In this document: positions 58,648-64,000 of the stretch, piece after piece
How positions within the stretch are numbered: position 1 is the first letter of the stretch
Layout of the letters: each line of letters begins with the position of its first letter
NCBI RefSeq assembly: GCF_042684665.1
Contig: NZ_JBHULY010000006.1
Coordinates: forward strand, 62,001-126,000
Reading direction: 5' to 3'
DNA length: 64,000 nucleotides
DNA from: Jejuia rubra
Lineage (GTDB): Bacteria > Bacteroidota > Bacteroidia > Flavobacteriales > Flavobacteriaceae
Position numbers and translations under genes: made by a program
Notes under the pieces: model-generated
What the model saw: only the letters and a program-made list of their open reading frames with translations
Databases searched by the model: none
What the model was told of the DNA's origin: nothing

Positions 58648-58655
58648 CAAATATA
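58648..58655 (-). promoter_or_regulatory. Probable -7 box of the trp operon promoter
   Basis: TATATTTG on the minus strand, 19 nt before the trpL ATG. Confidence 0.6.
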
Positions 58656-58731
58656 AAGATGAAAATATAATTACGCAATGGTTTGCTGAATTTTTTAGAT
58701 AGGACTAAGGTCCAAAACTGTTTAAAACAAA

Positions 58732-58757
58732 AAACTACCATACAAGTATGGTAGTTT
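58732..58757 (-). terminator. Intrinsic terminator of the MarR gene
   Basis: Eleven-bp perfect stem AAACTACCATA/TATGGTAGTTT with a 4-nt loop, then TTTGTTTT on the minus strand. It insulates the trp leader from upstream transcription. Confidence 0.8.
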
Positions 58758-58785
58758 CAGTCGATTATTGGACGTTGAGAGAGAG

Positions 58786-59247
58786 TTAGTTTGCTATTAA
58801 CCTAAGTTTGCCCAATAATCTGATCAATTCGGTAGCCTCTTCGTCAGACAAAGCGCTTACCATTTGTACTTCTTTGCTATCAATCAATGTGTCAATATCG
58901 TTCAAGAAGCTCAATCCCTCAGCTGTGATGCTGATATCAATCTTTCTTCTATTGGCTTTGTTGGTTTTTTTATCAACTAAGCCTTTTTTTATGAGTTTGT
59001 CTACCAATCTCGTGGTATTACTCATCTTATTAATCATTCTGTCCTGCACAACATTTAGCTCTGCGGGCTTCCCTTTTTGCCCTCTTAGAATCCGCAATAC
59101 ATTAAACTGTTGTATTGAAATATCAAAAGGTTTTAGGATTTTGTTCAACTCGCCATTAACTATCCCATAGGTATATAAAAGGTTGACAATTACACTTTTC
59201 GGTAGCGGAATGTCAGCTTTAAGTTTCAGGATGTCCTCTATCCGCAT
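58786..59247 (-). CDS. MarR family transcriptional regulator
   Basis: About 153 residues from ATG 59247 (MRIEDILKLKADIP); an upstream extension to 59298 would overlap its promoter box. Winged-helix landmarks: ISIQQFNVLRILRG, MSNTTRLVDKLIKKGLVDKKTNKANRRKIDISIT with the wing at NRRK. Ligand and targets unknown. It is divergent from a thioredoxin lipoprotein gene with a gap of about 120 bases, so it may control that gene. Confidence 0.9.
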   Translation of the reverse strand: MRIEDILKLKADIPLPKSVIVNLLYTYGIVNGELNKILKPFDISIQQFNVLRILRGQKGKPAELNVVQDRMINKMSNTTRLVDKLIKKGLVDKKTNKANRRKIDISITAEGLSFLNDIDTLIDSKEVQMVSALSDEEATELIRLLGKLRLIAN

Positions 59248-59265
59248 ACTTAACTGTTGTATAGA

Positions 59266-59273
59266 CAAATGTA
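59266..59273 (-). promoter_or_regulatory. Probable -7 box for the MarR gene
   Basis: TACATTTG on the minus strand, 18 nt before ATG 59247; it excludes the longer start. Confidence 0.5.
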
Positions 59274-59325
59274 TATAAAATTTACTATTTATTATCATTT
59301 TGTTAAAAAAAATGTTAAACCGTAA

Positions 59326-59333
59326 TAACTTTG
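59326..59333 (+). promoter_or_regulatory. Probable -7 box for the thioredoxin/rhodanese-side genes
   Basis: TAACTTTG. An ATG at 59341 would then be leaderless; the ATG at 59371 has a normal leader and a better signal peptide. Confidence 0.45.
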
Positions 59334-59370
59334 GGTTGCAATGCTTAATTTTAGAAGATTAAATGCGTCT

Positions 59371-59895
59371 ATGAGATTCAAATTTTTACTTTTAATTGTG
59401 TGTATTGCGTTGTCCTGTAAGGGCAAAAAGGACGCAGAGATTGTTGAAAATGTTAAAGTTTCTAAAGAAATTGAAGTGCAAGCGGATGTGGATTTGGAAG
59501 TTTATGATTTTGAAGGTTTCCAGAAGTTTTTAAACCGATCGGACGACAAAACTTATGTAATTAATTTCTGGGCCACATGGTGTGCTCCTTGTATTAAAGA
59601 ATTGCCCTATTTTGAAAAGTTAAACGCCGATTACCAAAATGTTGAGGTGGTTTTGGTGAGCTTGGATTTTCCGCATGTGTATGAGAAAAAATTAAAGCCT
59701 TTCATCGTAAAGAAGGGGTTAAAAAGTAAAGTGATTGCTCTTAATGATCCAAACGAAAATGAATGGATTAATAAGATTGACGAATCATGGTCTGGTTCCA
59801 TTCCCGCCACGATTATTTATAAAAAGGATAATCGGAAATTTTTTGAGAGGTCATTTACTTTTGAAGAACTTGAAAACGAAGTAAAACAATTTTAA
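59371..59895 (+). CDS. Thioredoxin-fold lipoprotein (TlpA-like)
   Basis: 174 residues from ATG 59371. Lipoprotein signal MRFKFLLLIVCIALSCKGKK (Cys near 16). The redox site WCAPC in NFWATWCAPCIKELPYF is followed by the cis-Pro region SGSIPATIIYK. A periplasmic or membrane-anchored disulfide reductase, often linked to cytochrome maturation or general thiol control. It lies 5 nt before a second thioredoxin-fold gene, so both are cotranscribed. Confidence 0.88.
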   Translation: MRFKFLLLIVCIALSCKGKKDAEIVENVKVSKEIEVQADVDLEVYDFEGFQKFLNRSDDKTYVINFWATWCAPCIKELPYFEKLNADYQNVEVVLVSLDFPHVYEKKLKPFIVKKGLKSKVIALNDPNENEWINKIDESWSGSIPATIIYKKDNRKFFERSFTFEELENEVKQF

Positions 59896-59900
59896 AACAT

Positions 59901-60524
59901 ATGATTATGAAAAGATTAATTAAAGGAATTGCCGTTACGGCTTTAGTGTTTGCTATAAGTGCATTTGCAATATCGAAGGAGGAACACAGTGGTTACAAAA
60001 TTGGCGACGTTGTGGATGAAATATCCTTAATGAGCACGGATAAAAAACTGGTCTCCTTTGCGGATTTTGAGGATGCAAAAGGGTTTATCGTGACCTTTAC
60101 CTGCAACACCTGCCCATTTGCCATCGCTTATGAAGATCGTATTATTGCCTTGGATAAGAAGTATGCCCCAAAAGGCTACCCTGTTATTGCAATAAACCCG
60201 AATAACCCAAATACTAAACCAGGGGATAGCTTTGAGGCTATGCAACAAAGGGCAAAAGAAAAAGGCTTTACTTTTCCTTATTTGGTGGACGAAGGGCAAA
60301 AGGTGTACCCGAAATTTGGGGCCACAAAGACGCCACATAATTATGTACTCCAAAAAACAGAAGGAGGTTTAATTGTTGAATACATTGGAGCAATTGACGA
60401 TAGTTCCAGAAACCCAGAGGCTGTTAAAGAAACCTATGTTGAGGATGCAGTTGACGCTTTGTTGGATGGCAAAGAAGTAAAGGTAAAGGAAACCAAAGCT
60501 ATTGGGTGTTCCATCAAGGTATAA
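59901..60524 (+). CDS. Secreted thioredoxin-family (AhpC/TSA-like) protein
   Basis: 207 residues, or 205 from the second ATG. Signal peptide MKRLIKGIAVTALVFAISAFA. Peroxiredoxin/thioredoxin fold with a CxxC site in TCNTCPFAIAYEDRI. KTPHNYVLQKTEGG places the cis-Pro loop. Probably a periplasmic reductase or peroxidase acting with the lipoprotein encoded upstream. Ended by a hairpin at 60541-60572. Confidence 0.88.
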   Translation: MIMKRLIKGIAVTALVFAISAFAISKEEHSGYKIGDVVDEISLMSTDKKLVSFADFEDAKGFIVTFTCNTCPFAIAYEDRIIALDKKYAPKGYPVIAINPNNPNTKPGDSFEAMQQRAKEKGFTFPYLVDEGQKVYPKFGATKTPHNYVLQKTEGGLIVEYIGAIDDSSRNPEAVKETYVEDAVDALLDGKEVKVKETKAIGCSIKV

Positions 60525-60540
60525 TTGTTAATAAATTTTG

Positions 60541-60572
60541 AAATCCGGAGGTGCAATACTTCGGATTTTTTT
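60541..60572 (+). terminator. Intrinsic terminator after the thioredoxin genes
   Basis: AAATCCG pairs with CGGATTT, extended imperfectly, and is followed by a T-run. Confidence 0.7.
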
Positions 60573-60595
60573 ACGTCTATATATAGAAGAAATAT

Positions 60596-60603
60596 TAATT
60601 TTG
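60596..60603 (+). promoter_or_regulatory. Probable -7 box for the rhodanese gene pair
   Basis: TAATTTTG, 19 nt before the ATG at 60623. Confidence 0.5.
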
Positions 60604-60622
60604 CGGAAATTAAATTAAAGTC

Positions 60623-60943
60623 ATGGAAGATTTAACACAAGATGAATGGGCTGAGCAATTATCCAACGATGATAATGCAGTGGTTTTGGATGTAAGAACG
60701 GATGAAGAGATTGCAGACGGTATCATTCCCAATGCCATCCACATTGATATTTATAAAGGACAGGAATTTATAAATGAATTGGAAGATTTAGATAAAGACA
60801 AAAACTATTATGTGTATTGCCGATCAGGTAATAGGAGTGGGCAAGCTTGCCGAATTATGGATGAGCTGGGTTTTGAGCACGCCTTTAATCTTGAAGGTGG
60901 TATATTGGAATGGGAAGGTGAGTTGGTTCAGATGGAGTCTTAA
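60623..60943 (+). CDS. Rhodanese-like domain protein, cytosolic
   Basis: 106 residues, single rhodanese domain: VLDVRTDEEIADGIIPNAIHID and the persulfide Cys loop YCRSGNRSGQACRIM near residue 74. No signal peptide. A sulfurtransferase or thiol carrier; partner unknown. It lies 3 nt before a second, exported rhodanese gene. Confidence 0.92.
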   Translation: MEDLTQDEWAEQLSNDDNAVVLDVRTDEEIADGIIPNAIHIDIYKGQEFINELEDLDKDKNYYVYCRSGNRSGQACRIMDELGFEHAFNLEGGILEWEGELVQMES

Positions 60944-60946
60944 TCC

Positions 60947-61342
60947 ATGATGAAACAACTTTCCTTTTTAGGGATTTTGATGTTGGTTTCAATAATCTCT
61001 GGATGTCAGGTCAATTCTGGAAATTCAGAGGTTTTGAAACCTTCAGTTTTTAAGGACTCTATCTCCAAAGAAAATATTCAACTTATTGACGTCCGAAAGC
61101 CGAAAGAGTTTAAAGAGTTTCATATTCCAGGAGCTATAAACATTAATTATTTTTCTGATTACTTTTTAGATAGCTTAAAGGTTCTAAATCCTGAGGGCTC
61201 GGTTTTTATTTATTGCCGTTCAGGTAAGCGAAGTTCCAAAAGTGTAAAACAATTTGAAAAAGCCGGTTTTGATAAAATTTATCAATTAGAAGGTGGGCTT
61301 GTGGAGTGGAAAAGCAATGCCTTTCCGACGGTTTCCGAATAA
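60947..61342 (+). CDS. Rhodanese-like lipoprotein
   Basis: 131 residues. Lipoprotein signal MMKQLSFLGILMLVSIISGCQ (Cys near 20), then a rhodanese domain with LIDVRKPKEFKEFHIPGAINI and active loop YCRSGKRSSKSV. Same family as its neighbour but exported, giving a cytosolic/periplasmic pair. The following 180 bases (61343-61526) show no gene or strong structure. Confidence 0.9.
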   Translation: MMKQLSFLGILMLVSIISGCQVNSGNSEVLKPSVFKDSISKENIQLIDVRKPKEFKEFHIPGAININYFSDYFLDSLKVLNPEGSVFIYCRSGKRSSKSVKQFEKAGFDKIYQLEGGLVEWKSNAFPTVSE

Positions 61343-61526
61343 CCGCTTTTTTTGCAGTTGATACGGGGGCTAATCAAGTTTAAAAACGTTCATCACTATT
61401 TTTAGGTACTTCACCTTTTTTATTTTTTAGAAGTTGCAAGTTTTTCCTATTTTTATTGAGAATTTGACAAAATCAATAAGATTTAGAAAATCAAAATAGA
61501 ATTCAACCTCAAATTTTAAGTTAATT

Positions 61527-61853
61527 ATGGAGAATGGTTTGCTCATTTTAGGATTAATCCTGTTGCTTTTTGTTGCCATGTATGGATATGCATACGGCAC
61601 AGTTGCCTGGGAAAAAATGCAATTTAAGAAGCAAGAAGAAGAGATAAAAAGATTGGAAGCTATTCGGCAGGAAGAGCGTGCTCAAAAACAAAAGGAGAGG
61701 GACGAAAAGCTTGAAAGGCTAAGAAAAAGGAGCGAAGAAATACGCATGGAACTCAATCGTCTGGAAAAAGTAAATCTTCAAAGAGCTACTGCGGATCAAA
61801 AGAAAGTTGAAAAAATGAAGAAGCGTATCGAGGAAAAGCAAAAGGCTAGTTAA
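61527..61853 (+). CDS. Membrane-anchored coiled-coil protein, unknown function
   Basis: 108 residues. One N-terminal membrane helix (LLILGLILLLFVAMYGYAYG), then a highly charged Arg/Lys/Glu coiled coil through the C-terminus (QEEEIKRLEAIRQEERAQKQ onwards). I know no defined family. Monocistronic with a clean terminator at 61873-61900. Confidence 0.75.
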   Translation: MENGLLILGLILLLFVAMYGYAYGTVAWEKMQFKKQEEEIKRLEAIRQEERAQKQKERDEKLERLRKRSEEIRMELNRLEKVNLQRATADQKKVEKMKKRIEEKQKAS

Positions 61854-61872
61854 TCGATATAAACGTAATATG

Positions 61873-61900
61873 CAAAAGCACTTTCGGGAGTGCTTTTTTT
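61873..61900 (+). terminator. Intrinsic terminator after the coiled-coil gene
   Basis: AAAAGCACT/AGTGCTTTT stem with a 6-nt loop and eight T residues. Confidence 0.85.
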
Positions 61901-61938
61901 TATGGCTTGTTTTGGAGCAAAGTCAGCTTTGGAGCAGA

Positions 61939-62988
61939 CTAACGGGATGTATTTGCTAGTTTTAAGTTTCTGTTTGAAGACGCCCTTACGATAAGTTCGG
62001 GTTTCAGAATCATTTTATTCAAGCTAACTTCTTCCTGCGGAAGATTAACTCTTTTCAAAAATGTTTCTGCGGCCAATCTACCTATTTCTTCAGAATGTTG
62101 TTCAACTGAGGAGATGCTTGGTGTTACGATTTCGGAAAAAGGTTCGTTGGTAAACCCCACCAAAGCTATATCCTCAGGTATTTTAATGTTTTGCGACTGC
62201 ATCACTCCAAGAGCTCCTAATGCGGCATAATCACCTGCAACATAAACCCCGTCGGGCCGTTTAGGAAGCTCTAGTAGCTTTTTCATAATTTCCCTGCCGT
62301 CGGACTTTCTCAAATTACATTCATAAATCAGATCAGATTCAAATGGCAGATTATATTTCTCAAGAGCGTCCATATACCCGCGTATTCGGTTTTTGTAAAT
62401 TCTGGTATGGCTAAAACCTCCTATATGAGCAATACGCTTGCAACCTTGTTCTACTAAATGGTCAATCACCATATGACTACTCAAGTAGTCGTCAATTCCA
62501 ACATAGTCCACGTTTAAATCATTTTCACCACGGTCAAAAAGTATCAAGGGTATCCCCTTTTGTTTTATCTTATTGTAATAATCCAGCTTTACCGTTTCAT
62601 TGGCCATTGAGGCTATTATGCCATCAACCTGCGTAAATAAAAGTGCCTCTATGCTCTTGCACTCCTTTTCGTAGGATTCATTGGATTGGGCAATGATCAC
62701 GTTGTAGCCTCGATCATTTAAGACCTCTTCTATTTTTTCGATAACCGAAGAAAAAAAGTTGCTACTAGCGCGTGGAATGATAACCCCAACCAAATTACTT
62801 TTGCCCTTGCGCAGTGCACTGGCCAGATGGTTGGGCTGGTAGTTCAGATTTTCGGCTACCTGAAGTACGGCGTCCTTGGTTTGTTGGCTTATCCGTGGAT
62901 GATTGTTCAATGCTTTGGATACCGCAGAAGGGGTAATCCCCAAAACGTTTGCAATATCTTTTATCGTGGATTTTTTTTTATTTGCCAA
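61939..62988 (-). CDS. LacI-family transcriptional regulator
   Basis: 349 residues from TTG 62988; the HTH (TIKDIANVLGITPSAVSKALNNHPRIS) begins at residue 8 and stops lie just upstream, so no ATG start is possible. The hinge helix LNYQPNHLASALRKGKSN and a periplasmic-binding-protein-like sugar domain follow. Divergent from a 2-keto-3-deoxygluconate kinase gene, with two palindromic AACGTT-centred sites in the shared gap. It probably represses uronate/polysaccharide catabolism genes and itself. Confidence 0.92.
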   Translation of the reverse strand: MANKKKSTIKDIANVLGITPSAVSKALNNHPRISQQTKDAVLQVAENLNYQPNHLASALRKGKSNLVGVIIPRASSNFFSSVIEKIEEVLNDRGYNVIIAQSNESYEKECKSIEALLFTQVDGIIASMANETVKLDYYNKIKQKGIPLILFDRGENDLNVDYVGIDDYLSSHMVIDHLVEQGCKRIAHIGGFSHTRIYKNRIRGYMDALEKYNLPFESDLIYECNLRKSDGREIMKKLLELPKRPDGVYVAGDYAALGALGVMQSQNIKIPEDIALVGFTNEPFSEIVTPSISSVEQHSEEIGRLAAETFLKRVNLPQEEVSLNKMILKPELIVRASSNRNLKLANTSR

Positions 62989-63001
62989 ATTTTATATACT
63001 T

Positions 63002-63021
63002 TTGTTCCAACGTTTGAACAA
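63002..63021. promoter_or_regulatory. Candidate LacI-type operator 1
   Basis: TTGTTC, AACGTT core and GAACAA form a 20-bp near-perfect palindrome. It overlaps the -7 box of the LacI gene. Confidence 0.7.
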
Positions 63022-63026
63022 AGATA
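63019..63026 (-). promoter_or_regulatory. Probable -7 box for the LacI gene
   Basis: TATCTTTG on the minus strand, about 30 nt before the TTG start, overlapped by operator 1. Confidence 0.5.
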
Positions 63027-63159
63027 TAATTTTTTATCAAGTTCAATAATAAACCAACTAAAAACATCTTCAATAAATACTTTTGATCTCTATCTATAAA
63101 AACGTTTGACGTTTTGGATTACGAAAGTAAATTGCGCATTGTTTTATTGGTTTTAAAAA

Positions 63160-63179
63160 TTGTTCAAACGTTGTAACAC
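63160..63179. promoter_or_regulatory. Candidate LacI-type operator 2
   Basis: TTGTTCAAACGTTG then TAACAC; 17 of 20 bases match the reverse complement of operator 1. It lies on the kinase-gene side of the gap. A weaker AACGTTTGACGTT lies near 63101. Confidence 0.6.
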
Positions 63180-63277
63180 ATTGAAAAGGTATTTAAGCTG
63201 AACTGGTGTCGAATGATTTTCGAGCCACTTTAGAAGATGAATTAATAACAATAATTAAATTTTAATTGAATTAAGTA

Positions 63278-64000
63278 ATGGCAAGAGTAGTAACATTTGG
63301 GGAAATCATGTTGAGATTAGCTCCACAAGGATTTTTAAGATTCTCACAAGCAAATAACTTCGACGCAATTTATGGCGGTGGCGAATCCAACGTAGCCGTT
63401 TCATTGGCCAACTATGGAGTTGACGTTGATTTTGTAACTCGTTTACCAAAAAATGACATTGGCGAGTGCGCGATGATGGAAATGCGAAAAAGAGGCGTTG
63501 GCGTTGATAAGATTGTTTGGGGAGGCGACCGATTAGGAATTTATTTCCTAGAGACCGGGGCGGTTTCAAGAGGCTCCAAAGTAGTTTATGACAGGGCTCA
63601 CTCCGCAATGAGCGAGATTGAATCAGGGATGGTAGACTGGGACGAGGTATTTGATGGAGCAGAATGGTTCCATTGGACAGGAATTACACCAGCAATTTCT
63701 CAAGGATCGGCAGACGTTTGCTTGGAAGCAGTAAAAGCTGCAAGTGCAAAAGGACTAACCATTTCAACTGATTTGAACTATCGTCAAAAATTATGGAAAT
63801 ATTGCGATAACGCACATAGGGAGGTTGTTATGACAGAATTGACATCTTACTGTGATATTATTTTGGGAAATGAGGAGGATGCAGAGAAGCATTTCAACAT
63901 TAAACCTGAAGGGTTGGACATTACAACTCAAGGAGAGCACGTCAAAGGCGATGCCTTTTTATCAGTATGTGACCAGATGATGAAGAAATTCCCAAGGGCT
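63278..64000 (+). CDS. kdgK: PfkB-family sugar kinase, probable 2-dehydro-3-deoxygluconokinase, 3'-partial
   Basis: The frame is open from ATG 63278 to the window end (241 codons). N-terminal VVTFGEIMLRLAP and GGGESNVAVSLANYGVDVDF are the ribokinase/PfkB sugar-binding part; GIYFLETGAVSRGSKVVYDRAHSA and FHWTGITPA resemble KDG kinases. It would phosphorylate 2-keto-3-deoxygluconate from alginate, pectin or other uronates. The LacI regulator and operators upstream agree with substrate-induced expression. The C-terminal catalytic DTxGAGD lies outside the window. Confidence 0.88.
   Translation, partial: MARVVTFGEIMLRLAPQGFLRFSQANNFDAIYGGGESNVAVSLANYGVDVDFVTRLPKNDIGECAMMEMRKRGVGVDKIVWGGDRLGIYFLETGAVSRGSKVVYDRAHSAMSEIESGMVDWDEVFDGAEWFHWTGITPAISQGSADVCLEAVKAASAKGLTISTDLNYRQKLWKYCDNAHREVVMTELTSYCDIILGNEEDAEKHFNIKPEGLDITTQGEHVKGDAFLSVCDQMMKKFPRA

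Noticed and set aside
63306..63608. 100-codon minus-strand ORF near the window end
   Set aside because: Antisense to the sugar kinase frame, which is open to the window end and carries PfkB motifs.

Overview
The window comes from a marine-type member of the Flavobacteriaceae (Bacteroidota). The evidence is low-GC coding sequence, the Bacteroidota promoter -7 box TAnnTTTG in front of many genes, no obvious Shine-Dalgarno sites, several TTG starts, and family-typical genes (a 44-residue ribosomal protein THX, DUF1573, LUD, CDGSH, TPR-hybrid histidine kinases). It reads as core chromosome: I saw no prophage, insertion sequence, CRISPR array, rRNA or tRNA.

Layout. 1-2094: end of a hybrid sensor kinase. 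2487-9110 (minus): a tryptophan-degradation operon, kynU-kmo-SDR-haaO-ACMSD-O-methyltransferase-unknown. 9228-18253: CDGSH protein, methyltransferase, GNAT, msrA, a coiled-coil protein with Nif3, lpxK, a second hybrid kinase and lipA. 18305-21410 (minus): Cys-rich small protein, glycosyltransferase, ECF sigma factor and an Nramp-like transporter. 21562-26085: aqpZ, a sigma/anti-sigma pair, murB and an aminotransferase. 26210-33088: two aspartyl-protease-like proteins, DUF1573, valS and a DUF2975/XRE pair. 33410-38206 (minus): rsfS, ftsH, LUD, cdsA, psd and an acyl-CoA-binding protein. 38300-51329: mostly housekeeping genes (birA, pyrE, NUDIX, sulP, coaD, ddl, PASTA, rluD, yaaA, THX, UDG-like). 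51356-58655 (minus): the trp operon trpL-E-G-D-C-FB-A. 58786-64000: MarR, thioredoxin and rhodanese genes, then a LacI regulator and the start of a 2-keto-3-deoxygluconate kinase gene.

The window holds both the synthesis and the breakdown of tryptophan. The trp operon has a clear attenuator: a TAnnTTTG promoter, a 15-residue leader peptide with three consecutive Trp codons, and an intrinsic terminator just before trpE. TrpF and TrpB form one continuous ORF.

The most unusual pattern is a set of dispersed structured repeats. (i) A composite element of two inverted GC-rich halves straddles stop/start junctions in the kyn and trp operons and is also inserted in frame inside valS. (ii) An element beginning GGGCGTTACC and ending CTAACGCG occurs four times. 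(iii) A two-hairpin element of about 140 nt occurs twice, each time next to a promoter box. (iv) Palindromes of the AGACCT..CAGGTTTT type, GTCATT-type repeats and heptamer arrays are also present. The two tryptophan operons carry the same families (i), (ii) and (iv). All coordinates and structures were read by eye; no searches were run.
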